Positions 49,775 to 61,800 of a stretch of DNA of 64,000 nt are shown piece after piece. The position numbers and the translations under genes are program-made. The notes under the pieces are model-generated. The model saw nothing but the letters and a program-made list of their open reading frames with translations, searched no databases and had not been told where the DNA came from. The DNA lies in assembly GCF_041260155.1 (NCBI RefSeq), contig NC_091929.1, forward strand, positions 45,549,244-45,613,243, written 5' to 3'. The stretch's first letter is position 1. The number at the start of each line of letters is the position of its first letter. This DNA is from Ptychodera flava. Its lineage: Eukaryota; Hemichordata; Enteropneusta; Ptychoderidae.

Positions 49775-49818
49775 TTCATGACTGTTTTCTTACAGATGGC
49801 GTGCCTTACATAATGTAG
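46522..49818 (+). CDS. secreted cysteine-rich protein, cluster copy B (6 exons)
   Basis: Family not recognised. Exons: 46522-46587, 46880-46946, 47487-47672, 48805-48888, 48996-49136 and 49796-49818 give 188 aa with all junctions GT-AG and phases 0,1,1,1,1. Exon 1 is a signal peptide (MRMLHLTVTFISFAATVVG). Exon 2 encodes GIITVDEKGLASIVQKLQ. Exon 3 is a six-to-seven-cysteine block (CSTPGHFFCD, CEVAAGC, ACSEVVCSKC) ending in a helix (VDAVQKILKTG). Exon 4 encodes VIDFNVEGATLTQKYIATL. Exon 5 has evenly spaced cysteines C-x6-C-x6-C-x6-C-x6-C-x-C. The tail is short. It is probably extracellular and disulfide-bonded; there is no membrane anchor. Function unknown. It is a tandem paralogue of A and C. 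The polyadenylation signal is likely AATAAA at 50946-50951. Confidence 0.82.
47103..47421. mobile_element. AAGGTAGTATGCACCTCG TTAA family, reverse copy in gene B intron 2
   Basis: It begins AGAAAGCGCCTCAGGGACAG and ends CTTTCGAGGGGCAAACTACTTACG, about 157 bp after exon 2. A copy in the same orientation sits about 155 bp after exon 2 in gene C. Confidence 0.75.
49429..49771. repeat. (TA)n tract split by a hairpin insert
   Basis: Pure TA runs at 49429-49501 and 49703-49771 flank a segment whose ends pair (ACAAATTACTTCAAGTACAAAG at 49576 with CTTTATTCTTGAAGTACTTTGT ending 49702). This looks like a small TA-targeting foldback inserted into a TA microsatellite, in gene B intron 5. Confidence 0.7.
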
Positions 49819-51084
49819 CCCAATGGAACTTGGCTCGCACGGCAGCCATTCCACATTTTCAGAATCTATCTTGTACAGTCATAATCGTCCGATACAAGTA
49901 TAGATATGCTGTCCTGGCAAATGTTTTGAAGCGTACGAATGAGGATCCAATGTCGTAATATCGTGGAAAGTAGCATTTCAAAGAAATATTTCTTTCGAAC
50001 ACTTACCTGACAGTCACTTTTGGCATTGTATAAGATTAGCGCTTTTACCATGTAGGCTATTTCTATTTCTAGTTCGCTTGTTTATGAACATTTCATGAAC
50101 ATAGCTTTTCTTAAATTTACCTTTCCGTTCAAGTACAGATAGCGTTTTAAAATTTAAATTATCTGAGTTAATCAGTTTTATATAGTGCGTATGTATTCTT
50201 CAAATATTTATTCCCCAAATTTTGTGAATATTTCTGGGTTCAGCAAAGATTTGCTTTTATATAAAGTTCTATTTTATGGTTATTGGTAAGGATTTTTGCA
50301 TGCCACTGTTAACAACGCACAATTTTAGCTCTATTAAAAGTTGTTTCTATGATACAGATAATATTGTGCCGTGTTTTTTAACCTGTAACGGTATTGAAAT
50401 TACAGGCCATATCTTTTAGTATTTTTACCATTGTTGAAAACCCTAGTCAATGTCAATATATGTGATATATAAGACATGAGTATTGCAATTTCATGTGCAA
50501 TGAATGTCACAAAACAAACTTACTTGATGAGATTTGATTTGCGGCTGAAAAGTTTTATTACCTATATCAATATATAATTTCAGATGAAATACAAAATTTT
50601 ATCGTTGACATTAGCAGTATTTTCTTTTGCAGTGAAAAATTAGTTTAGTAGAAAATGTTAAACTGTCACATACATATAGTTGTTAAACTGACATTAGACA
50701 AACATTGACTATTCATTATCAGACGGTTAGCACTTATGCATTTGTAACCAATTTGCGAATAATCAGAATACATACTGTTATTATGGAGACGGAATACTTA
50801 TAATGTCACACTGAAGACATTAAAGCTGGATCATACCATAGGATTTTTTATAGTTCGAGGGAAAAATAAGAAGTATAACAAAATGGTCTAATGCAACACC
50901 TTGGCTGCACAAACGGAATAGTCTAGTAAATCGATGAAAATAAAAAATAAAACAATTTGGATATCATCTGGTGTTCTGTACTTGTCTTTACATTTTCATA
51001 TATGATAACCATTCTGTCTATCATTGATCTAAATGGAAGACGCCCTTATGGTTTTGACATATCTTTGAAGTCGAAGGTGTACAA

Positions 51085-51163
51085 ATCACACAAATCTCTC
51101 TTTAGTCGAAGGTATACAAATTAAAAAATTGTGTACCTTCAACTAAAGAGAAATTTGTGTGAT
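51085..51163. repeat. 79-bp hairpin
   Basis: ATCACACAAATCTCTCTTTAG pairs with CTAAAGAGAAATTTGTGTGAT around an AT-rich centre. Confidence 0.8.
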
Positions 51164-51376
51164 AACACATATATAGTTTGTAAGTCCACAGAGCTAGCCC
51201 CCCGCAAAATACAGCTGTTTAAGCCACTTACACATGCTGACGTAGATATCTTGGTATGCATAATCTATTTAATCTTCCTTCTATTGCACACGACACTTGG
51301 CGTCACCAAGCCTTTATTTCAGGCTCCTAGTCTCCAGGTTAATTCATTCTTGGCCATGCTTTCGGACTTTTTGTCC

Positions 51377-52040
51377 ACCAGTTTGCACCGTTCAACGTTT
51401 GGTCTGTACAGGGATACCTGTCACCCCAGTTCACAAACTCCAACCAGGTCATGCACTGCTGCATGCCACCTAGGCCGAGGTCACCCACCTTACACAACCA
51501 TTTGGGTACATTCCGTGCTGGGTCCATACAGGGTACCAGTAAGCCCAGATCACCAATTCCAGCAGGGCAGTGCATTGCTGCTGTATGCTACCCAACCAGG
51601 AGCCCAAACATTCAAATTCACCACCATTTCACATTGGCACTGCTCGATACACCCGATTTCGCACCATTCCATGCTGAGAATTCCAGGGACACCTGTAACC
51701 CCAGATCATGACTCCATCCAAGCTCTGCTGCCGTCACTCGGACCGTGTATTCCCATTTATTCTTCATCCGAGCGAGTCAACTCTGGCAATGATAGTCACC
51801 ACCCATTTATTCCGGCCAAGCCAGTTAGACAATTAATTACGCATTGCGAATTTCGACGTAGTGTTATGTATGGGTATTATTGTCATTACTTTTTCGGACC
51901 AAACAGACACTCATGTCACTTTTACACACCACCATTTCACAGCATTCCATGCTGGGGCCATACAGGGACACGTGTCAACTCAGATCATAACTCCACCTGA
52001 GCCGTGCTGCCGTCACTCAGGCCATGAGTTCCCATCTTAT
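51377..52040 (+). repeat. degenerate tandem repeats of about 115-140 bp
   Basis: At least four diverged units start near 51377, 51493, 51622 and 51928. They share CACCATT-CATGCTGGG, CATACAGGGACACCTGTCA, CCAGATCA and CTGCTGCCGTCACTC-like blocks. A 289-codon open frame (51131-52000) runs through them. I regard it as fortuitous because it has no domain, opens outside the repeats and is biased by their composition. Confidence 0.65.
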
Positions 52041-52795
52041 CATCTCCAGCCCGATCCAGTGAAATTTGACTATTGTGCGCTACCAGTTCCCATCTTCTCC
52101 AGCTGAGCGAGTCAACTCAGCCTGTGAGCGTCACCATTATTCATACTTTCTTTTAAAACGCGTATTCCTCCAAACACTTTCATGGGGGTCTCTCCGTCCA
52201 GTCTGCTCAATTGTTTCCCTCTTGGGCCGGTCGTTACATTTATCCCATTTAAGTAGGTGGACACCACCGGCCAAGCAGAACCACTTTCACTTTGGGCTCT
52301 CCAAAGGTCTGCAAACCCATGTTTGCACCCCAAACGTGGCGGAGACCCCTCGCCCAATCTTTGAGTAGTTTTGTTTACCTTGTTTATTGATGCAGTTCTT
52401 TTATCCAGTTAATAGCCTTCACCTTGTTTTTCGACATGGTGTGTATTGGTTGGTAAGTTTCAATCACTTGACTTGTTGGCTATTTAAATGGGTTTTTTTT
52501 ATGTTATCATTGCTCGTTTAATTGCTTGTATTTATTTGTTTATTTTCTTTGCTCTTCATTGAGTTTCATATTAAATATTCTATTAGCTCCACATCCTGGA
52601 TAGTGATGTGTACTTACAAAATTGTATTAATCATTGCAACTCAATAGTCTTGCAGGCTCAAATTTCGTCTATTAAATTTCGGATGAAATATATAACCAAC
52701 AAATTTCCAGTCACTCGTGAACATTATACTAAAATTGCCATCGAATTATTGCATCAGAGTTTATAATAATTATTCACAGTCCAACCTGGACCAAG

Positions 52796-52826
52796 TATTA
52801 TATGATATTTTACCAGTAGAATCCAT
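52796..52826 (+). promoter_or_regulatory. TATTATAT box plus GTRGAATCCAT motif, gene C
   Basis: CCAAGTATTATATG then GTAGAATCCAT (52816-52826), 47 bp before the gene C ATG, matching gene B in order. Confidence 0.55.
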
Positions 52827-52862
52827 AGGACCAACCAGGACAGGTGGTAGTTGGTATAGCGT

Positions 52863-55800
52863 ATGAGAATGCTTCGCCTAACAGTAGCCTTCATCTCCTT
52901 CGCCGCAGCAGTTCTTGGTACCAAAGCGGTGAGTGTTTGTTTTAGATTATATTTTGCTGATGATATAATGCTAATAGTGGCATGTTTGTTTGGCAAATTT
53001 CGAACCATGTAACAGATAGACAAAATGCCTGAGATATATGTCAAAATAAAGGCAACATTTTGGTGATTTTGTCATGCTAATCTTTTGATATATATGATAA
53101 AAGTCATTAGAATGTTGACATTCGTTTGTCAGCGACTCGATAACTCTCCTCAATACTTACCATTTGCCAAATGATTGTTAGAGACCAGAATAATTCAAGA
53201 ACTATTTGTGCTTTTTCCAAGGGAATGATCGATGTCGACGTAAAACAACTTGCAGATATTGTGCAGAAGTTCCAACCAGAAGGTGAACGTAAGTGTATAA
53301 ATTTGTCACGCACTCAACTATGTAGATTGCAATGTAACACACATGGCTATGAATTCACGATTTCATCAGATGGTTGAACTTTTCACAGTCGACATTCGAT
53401 GTCATGGGCCAGCGCTTCATGTTATGGTGGTAGAAAAATGAACTTAACGTTGAATGCACCAAGGTGACAGATATTCGAACTCTCAAAATTTTACGATTTT
53501 TTTTTGGTTTACCACTAGTCTTGTGGGAATTAGTCTGAAGCTGGTGGAGTATCGAAAGTTTTCACAAGCTTAGTTTTGTGAAAATCAACCACTTTAGATT
53601 TCACATATCAGTAAAATTTGGTGATTTGTCTTCGCAGTACCAAAATTAACACTAGGAAACGCAACCTTTGTATTTATTTTGAAAGAGAATGGTTGACTGC
53701 TTGCTTGCGGAAAGTTTGATCAAAAGTGTGTCTTGCATTTTCGAGGCGCAGACTTCCTTAAGGTAGTATGCACCTCGAAAGTGAAAGACTTAAACTTTTG
53801 CTCTAACTTTCCCCAAGGAATCTTTCAATCATTCTCTTTCAAAATCAAGAATAAAAACAGGGAGTCACCTTGCAAATTTTGGTACTAGAGAAATAAATTA
53901 CCCAAGATTTACCGATATTAGAAATTCAAAATGACCGCCATCCCTTTGTTTACTCTATGGAGAAAAATAAAAAAATTCGAATTTCGAGAAACTAAGCCAA
54001 GAGCTTTAAAATGAACCCTCACAAGTGGTATATCAGAAGAGAATGGTAAAAGTTTGAGAGTCCAAATGTCTGTGCCCGAGGTGCATTCTACCTTAAATGC
54101 GAAGCGGCTAATCTGATTGTGGATGTTCTGTTATGTGTTACTGAGAAAGGCATCGTTGCTGTTATGTATCTAGAATGTTCAACATCTGGCCACTTCTTTT
54201 GCGAACCACCAACCGATGAAGCTTGTGAAGTTGCCGCAGGATGTATGAGCTTTCAAGCTTGCTCGGAGGTGTTTTGCTCAAAATGTCCCAACCAAGATTC
54301 TGAGATTTCTGCCTCGATATGCAAGTCTGTTAACGCCACGCTGAAAATACTGAAGACTGGTAAGTTAACGACTGAGTCGTATTATACGTAGTCGAATCAA
54401 TTTGTTTTAAGTTTCACGAAGTTGAGGAAAATTAAAGTCTGAAAAGTACACCTTATGAAGAGTACCAGAAAAAGTAATGATACTAATTTGGTCTTAGTTT
54501 TTGTCTTATATAGAAATAGACGTGAAAAAGATGCCAAAGTGTCTACTTCGTCCTCATTTGGTTAGGTAAATACAGCCAAAATGTTATCGGTAAACCAAAT
54601 TAAATGTCTTGAAAGAAAGAGAAGGGATCTACCCATTGATAGTATAGAATTTGCACCGTCCATAAGATTGGAAAAGAAATGCCAGAAACTAAAATCGACA
54701 TATCGTCATTTTCCTGTAATATTATCTCAAAAGATCGTTTGACAGATGTTGACTTTGAAAATATAAAACAAATACCATATCACCGCGATTGATTTTTAGT
54801 AAAAACTGCAAATGTATTTTTCCCTAAAAATCAACTTTGAAAAGGTAGTGACTCCGCCTTGTTATCACCACAATAATCAGTCAATATCTTTTTTATTTAA
54901 TAAGTAAACTTACACTGACGAGTTTAACCAGAAATAATATGTGTGGCGAGCATTTTAGAAACAGAGATGTACAAAATAACAATGCTTTCATTACTTATGA
55001 CTCTTTCCGCAAAGCTAAATTTGAAATGTAAAGTTCGTGTGGCAATGGGTGTTTTAATGTAAATTATTTACAAAAGCACCCCAGGAACTTTCATGCTGTG
55101 ATCACTTTTTTTTACAAAGGTGACTGGGTACCTCACGTTGTGAGTTCGAACTCGATTAAGTGACTGGGTATCGCACGTTGTGAGTTCGAACCCGATTGAA
55201 ACCACCGTATTTTCTACTCTGGGTTGATAGCTCTGCTTGTGGACAGAATTGTCCCAGAGGCTGTCTTTCGCCCAGTTTAAGCGTTGTATTCATTGCTTCG
55301 CTTCGATAAAGTTTGGGTGCTGTGTATGATAGTGAGAATGCGAGCGTGAGTGCTTCTCAAACTCTATAGCGTTTGGAAGGGTCGCAGTCAGAAAAATTGT
55401 AACGACTTAGCTCGGCTATTATACCAATCTTTTTTGAGATTGGGGATTTGGCCGAGCGTGGCTTCTTCGCTAGTTGACTGGGTACCGTACGTGAATTCGA
55501 ACCCGATTGTGTTATGTAGGTCATTTACCCCACACTCATCATGACCTGAGTTCAATTAGTCTAGAACATTCTCAAGGTCACTGCCTTAATGACCTCACAA
55601 CCTTGAATTCAATTAGTCATGTTTGGAATGTTCTGGAAAGTTGATTAGTTGTGTAAGAGAGATAATTTTAGAACAGTAATTAGCATGTCAATAAAAGTTC
55701 TAGATTGTTCTTATATGCCTTTATAAAAGGGACGTGCTCAGCTTCCAGTCAGACTTTTGGGATCGTGTCACTTGTGTGTTACTAAACTCCAGCAGTAGTC

Positions 55801-58800
55801 ATTCTCAAGACTTTTCAAGACCTTCACTGTCAACGCTGGATTTATACTGTGGACTTTGTGCAGCTTCAAGCCTGCAGCCAAAGGACTGTTCATTCATCCG
55901 ACTGACTGTTACAACTCTGAGACTGGAGCTTTGCCGTCCCAGCTGAGATAAGTAGTCTGTACACTTTTAAAGCTTGTACTCTATCCCTAACTTAGCAATT
56001 AGTTTATTTTCGTAATAAATTTTGTTTAAACGTTAACTGCTGAGTTCACCCTTTTGTTCGTTTTCTCTGCACGTAACAAAATTGGGGGCTCGTCCGGGAG
56101 ACGAATATTTTGAGCCGTTTGACAACATTTTGACAGCCTTTTCAAAACTACTGTATACTGTGAACTCAGCGAAATTTAATCATGGCGGAATTTAAACCAG
56201 AGGAAATGGATGACCTTGATCAGGACACATTTGATTCCCTCAGAAAAGACGACCTCATTGCACTGGCCAATTTCCTCAAAGTAGAAGTCAAAAGATCTAT
56301 GCGCAAGAGGGAAATACAGTACCGTATTGCCAAACATCTAGTTGATTTAGGCCAATTTGAGGAATCCACCCTGAAAGATTATGAGCCCGAGTCTACCTCT
56401 GAACTCAGAAAATTAGAATTAGAAATGCAGACAAATTTGGAGATCAAGAAACTAGAATTACAAATGGAAAAAGAGAGACAGGCATTAGAAAAAGAAAAAA
56501 TACAAATGCAATTAGAAATGGAAGAAAGACAGAGAGAGAAAGATAGGCAGGAAAGATTAGAAATGGAAGAAAGACAGAGAGAAAAAGAATTGCGATTAGA
56601 AGAACAGCGATTACAGGTAGAAATAAAACGTTTAGAGCTTGGACAGTCAGGAAAATTCTTCCCTTCAGACAAGTTTGACATCACTAAGCATTTCAGGTTA
56701 GTTCCCCCTTTCCAAGAAAAGGATGTTGATAAATATTTCCTTCATTTTGAGAAAATTGCTCAGAGTCTGAATTGGCCTAAGGAGTCCTGGTCTATGCTTT
56801 TGCAGAGTGCTTTGGTGGGTAAAGCCAGAGAAATTTACATTCAGTTGTCAGTAGAGCAGGCTTCAATTATGATTCTGTGAAGGAATTAATTCTCAAGGGC
56901 TATGAGTTGGTGCCTGAAGCTTACCGTCAGAAATTTAGGGATTGTGAGAAGGTGAAAGATCAAACCTATGTTGAATTTGCTCGAACAAAAGAACAACTGT
57001 TTGATCGTTGGTGCTCTTCTGAAAAGGTCAGTCAGAATTATGACAAATTACGACAGCTTGTTTTGATTGAGGAATTTAAAAGGTGCATCCGGAGTGATAT
57101 CAAGACGTTTATCAATGAACAAAAGGCAGATACATTAGAGGTTGCTGCACGTTTGGCCGATGAGTATTCATTGACCCACAAATCTTCATTTCTCAGCAAA
57201 CCATCCCAGTCCTTTTCATACAGAAACAATGCAGGTAAATTTAACTCCTCCTTTCCATCCAAGAATTTCTCAAAGGAGAGTAGGAAATCAAATGACAGCA
57301 GTTCACACAGTTCAAGTAACACTCCCACATCATCAGATCCCAAGTCTCAATCTCCTTCTGACAAACAGTTCGGTACACTTTCTTGTAATTATTGTAAGAA
57401 AGACGGCCATTTAATGTCAGAGTGTTTCAAATTGAAAAGAAAACGTGAAGGTCAAAGTGGTCAAAGTGGATCTAAGCCCACCGGCTTTATTTCTTCATCA
57501 ACTCAATTAGAGTCTAATAATGTGTGTAACACATTTTCTGAGGTTAAACCCCTCTCATCCCCAATTAATGAGGTCAAGGTCAATTCTTCTCAAGATAGCA
57601 TTATGGGTATTTTCGAACCATTTATTCATGATGGTTTTATATCACTTTCTGGTGATTTCTCTTCCGCTACCCCTGTCAAAATTTTAAGAGATACCGGGGC
57701 ATCCAAGTCTCTTTTGTTGGCAGATACCCTGCCGTTTTCTGAAAAGTCATTTTCAGTTCTAAAGTTCTTATTAAGGGGGTAGATTGTAATGACTACATTC
57801 CTGTTCCTCTCCATAATGTCTATTTGTCTTCGGACTTTGTTTCTGGACCTGTGACTTTAGGTATTAGGCCTTTTTTGCCTTTTGAAGGAATTCACCTTCT
57901 TCTTGGAAATGACCTTGCTGGGGACAAGGTCATTACTAATCCACTTGTGACTGATAATCCTAGTTTAGATCAGGATCCAGAGCCAATTGAACAAGAGATA
58001 CCCGATTTATTTCCTTCATGTGCCATTACTCGAGCCATGTCAAAGAAAACTTCTGAGAATCAAGATACTCTCAAAATAATGTCACAGATGTTGACTTAAA
58101 TGACACCTTTCTCAGTCAGGTGTTTGACACGGATCATTTCGTTATCCCTCGTGGATTTGAAACTTCCAGTAAAACTTCTGCTGACCAAAGTCAGACATTT
58201 TCTAGATCAAATCTCATTGCAGAACAACACAAAGACCCAGATATTTTGTCTTTGTTTGACAGGGTAGATGATGAAGATAAAACTTCAGATAGCTCTGTTT
58301 CCTATTATACAAAATCTGGTATTCTCATGCGTAAATGGAGACCTCCAGATGTTTTGGTTGATGACGATTGGGCTATAAAACATCAAATTGTGGTTCCAAA
58401 GCCCTACCGTGCTGAAATATTGCGCCTGGCCCATGAAACCCCCTGGGCTGGTCACTTAGGAGTCAGGAAAACTTATCATAAAATTCTCAGTCACTTTTAT
58501 TGGCCTAATCTCAGGCAGGATGTAGCACATTTCTGTAAAACTTGTCACACATGTCAAATGGTAGGAAAGCCAAATCAAACCATTCCAAAGGCCCCTTTAC
58601 AGCCAATTCCTGCATTTCAAGAACCATTTAGTAGGATTCTAATAGACTGTGTTGGGCCCCTACCAAAAACAAGATCAGGAAATGAGTACATGTTGACAAT
58701 TATGTGTACATCAACTCGGTTCCCAGAAGCCATACCACTGAGAAACATAAAGACAAAGACTATAGTGAGAGCTTTAGTCAAATTTTTCACTTTATTTGGC

Positions 58801-61800
58801 CTCCCTAAATGTGTCCAATCCGATCAAGGCTCCAACTTTATGTCTGGTATTTTTCAACAAGTAATGGATCAGCTAGGCATTAAACAGTACAGGTCATCCG
58901 CCTATCATCCAGAAAGTCAGGGTGCTCTTGAGCGATTTCATCAAACTTTGAAAAACATGATTAGGACTTACTGTTTTGACACAGAGAAACAGTGGGATGA
59001 AGGAATTCATTTTTTGCTCTTTGCTGTTAGAGAGTCAATTCAGGAGTCTCTTGGTTTTAGCCCATTTGAGCTTGTATTTGGACATACAGTCCGTGGCCCA
59101 CTTAAGCTCGTTAAAGAGAAATTCCTATCAGACGATGATGATTGTCTGAATATTTTGCAATATGTGTCAGATTTTCGTACAAAACTCTCTAAAGCATGTG
59201 AATTAGCCAGAGAAAATCTTGAGTCATCTCAGCAGTCAATGAAAACCAAATATGAAAAAGCACCTCAAAACGGAAGTTTAAACCAGGTCAAAAAGTTCTT
59301 GTTCTACTTCCAATTCCTGGCAAACCACTCCATGCTCGTTACTTGGGCCATACCTAATTGATAAGAAATTGAGTGATTTAAATTACATCAAATAACACCT
59401 GACAGGCGAAAACAAAAACAGCTATGTCACATAAATATGCTTAAGCCATATTTGGATAGGGATAATCCTACTATAACTCAGCCTGTCAGTGCAGTCAGTT
59501 CAAACCATTATGAAGATAGTGATACTGAAACTGACTTGAGTGAAAATACTCTAAACTCAAAGCTGGGCTCGGTCAAGCTTCAGAACTCAGAAATCCTGGA
59601 GAAGCTGGAGTCTACAAAGTTGGCACACCTCCAGCCAGAACAACAACAACAGGTGAAAGAACTGCTCCACGAATATAAACACCTGTTTCAAGATGTTCCA
59701 ACGAGGACAAACGTCATCTATCACGACGTTGATGTTGGGGACAGTAAGCCTGTAAAACAACATCCATACAGACTGAATCCAACAAAAGCGAAATATCTCC
59801 AGGAAGAAGTCAAATACCTGCTGGACAATGACTTTATTGAACCCAGTAAAAGTAACTGGAGTTCGCCGTGCATACTTGTTCCCAAATCAGATCACAGTTA
59901 TCGTATGTGCACGGACTTTAGGAAGGTCAACACTTTAACAAAGACAGACACTTTCCCAATCCCGAGGATTGATGACTGCATCGACCGAGTGGGAAAAGCC
60001 AAGTATGTGACGAAATTTGACCTACTGAAGGGATTTTGGCAAGTCCCTCTGACGGATCGTGCTCGTGAAATATCCGCCTTTGTTACACCAGACGGATTGT
60101 TCCAGTACAAGGTGATGCCATTCGGAATGAAGAACTCTCCGGCAACGTTCCAACGGATGATCAACGACGTCATATCCGGGCTAGACGGATGTGCAGCTTA
60201 CGTTGACGACGTCGTCCTGTATAGTGACACCTGGGAGGAACACATCAAGCTCATGCGGAAGTTCTTTGAGAGACTGAGCAAGCAATGTTGACTGTCAACC
60301 TTGCCAAATCTGAGTTTGGCTGGGCGAGGGTGACTTTCCTCGGACATACTGTAGGACAGGGTGAGGTAAAACCTGTTGATGCCAAAATCAGTGCCATTTC
60401 AAGTTTTCCCATACCAAACTGCAAACGACAACTGATGCGCTTTCTCGGTATGGCTGGTTACTACAGAAAATTCTGTCCAAATTTCTCCACAATTACTGAG
60501 CCTTTGACTAACTTACTTAAAAAGAAAGTAAAGTTTGTTTGGGTCAGAGCAATGCCAACAGGCATTTGATACACTTAAAGCCATACTGCAAAGTGCTCCA
60601 GTGTTGTCTGCACCAGATTTCACTTTGCCATTCAAATTAGCTGTGGATGCTAGTGATACGGCTGCTGGTGCTGTTTTATTGCAAGAGGATAGTCATGGTG
60701 TAGATCATCCTGTTTGCTATTTTTCACGCAAATTTAACAAATCCCAGAGAAACTACTCTACAATTGAAAAAGAGTGTTTATCTTTGATATTAGCTTTACA
60801 GCATTTTGAAGTTTATGTTACTTCTTCAAATCAGCCAATAGTGGTTTACATTGATCACAACCCTCTTGTTTTTCTGCAGAAATTTAAAGGCAAAAATCAG
60901 AGATTGCTAAGATGGAGTTTAATGTTACAGGAGTTTAATCTTGAATTAGACATATCAAAGGCAGAGACAATTAATTGCAGACTGTCTCTCTCGTATTTAG
61001 AGTTTATTGTTGTTCACTTTCAAGAAATTTTATTGTTGTTCACTTTCAAGAAATTTTACTTTAAAAAAAAATTTTGAGTACTTAAATCCTTTTCAAGATT
61101 ACATTTGTAAAAGAAAGATTTTTCTTTGAAAAATTTTCTTTTTTGAAGAGGGGTGTGTTATGTAGGTCATTTACCCCACACTCATCATGACCTGAGTTCA
61201 ATTAGTCTAGAACATTCTCAAGGTCACTGCCCTTAATGACCTCACAACCTTGAATTCAATTAGTCATGTTTGGAATGTTCTGGAAAGTTGATTAGTTGTG
61301 TAAGAGAGATAATTTTAGAACAGTAATTAGCATGTCAATAAAAGTTCTAGATTGTTCTTATATGCCTTTATAAAAGGGACGTGCTCAGCTTCCAGTCAGA
61401 CTTTTGGGATCGTGTCACTGTGTGTTACTAAACTCCAGCAGTAGTCATTCTCAAGACTTTTCAAGACCTTCACTGTCAACGCTGGATTTATACTGTGGAC
61501 TTTGTGCAGCTTCAAGCCTGCAAGCCAAAGGACTGTTCATTCATCCGACTGACTGTTACAACTCTGAGACTGGAGCTTGCCGTCCCAGCTGAGATAAGTA
61601 GTCTGTACACTTTAAAGCTTGTACTCTATCCCTAACTTAGCAATTAGTTTTATTTTCGTAATAAATTTTGTTTAAACGTTAACTGCTGAGTTCACCCTTT
61701 TGTTCGTTTTCTCTGCACGTAACGATTGAAACCACCGTATTCTTATTGTCACCCCTCTAGATATAATATTCGTAATCTCTCTTAAGTAGAAGGTCTTGTT

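Larger units (their letters stand above)
49819..52862. other. gene B 3' flank and region between B and C
   Basis: It contains the gene B 3' UTR to about 50951, a 79-bp hairpin (51085-51163), GC-rich degenerate tandem repeats (51377-52040) and the shared upstream region of gene C (52640-52862). There is no further gene. Confidence 0.6.
55510..61723 (+). mobile_element. Gmr1-like Ty3/gypsy LTR retrotransposon, young but broken
   Basis: It is a complete-length element of 6.2 kb with 568-bp LTRs at both ends, a 5-bp target duplication GATTG (55505-55509 and 61724-61728) and a primer-binding site next to the 5' LTR. The order of parts is gag, protease, integrase, reverse transcriptase, RNase H. 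Integrase before RT is the order of the Gmr1-like gypsy group known from deuterostomes and differs from standard gypsy elements. The coding region is broken in about half a dozen places, so it is a fossil. The LTRs are almost identical, differing by only a handful of single-base length differences, so the insertion is recent. It lies in intron 4 of gene C, in sense orientation, inside a SINE-like repeat. Confidence 0.9.

Noticed and set aside
51131-52000. 289-codon plus-strand open frame
   Set aside because: It runs through degenerate tandem repeats and begins inside a non-repeat hairpin; better explained by composition.
56379-56684. 101-codon minus-strand frame rich in Ser and Cys
   Set aside because: It is the antisense shadow of the gag coiled-coil region.
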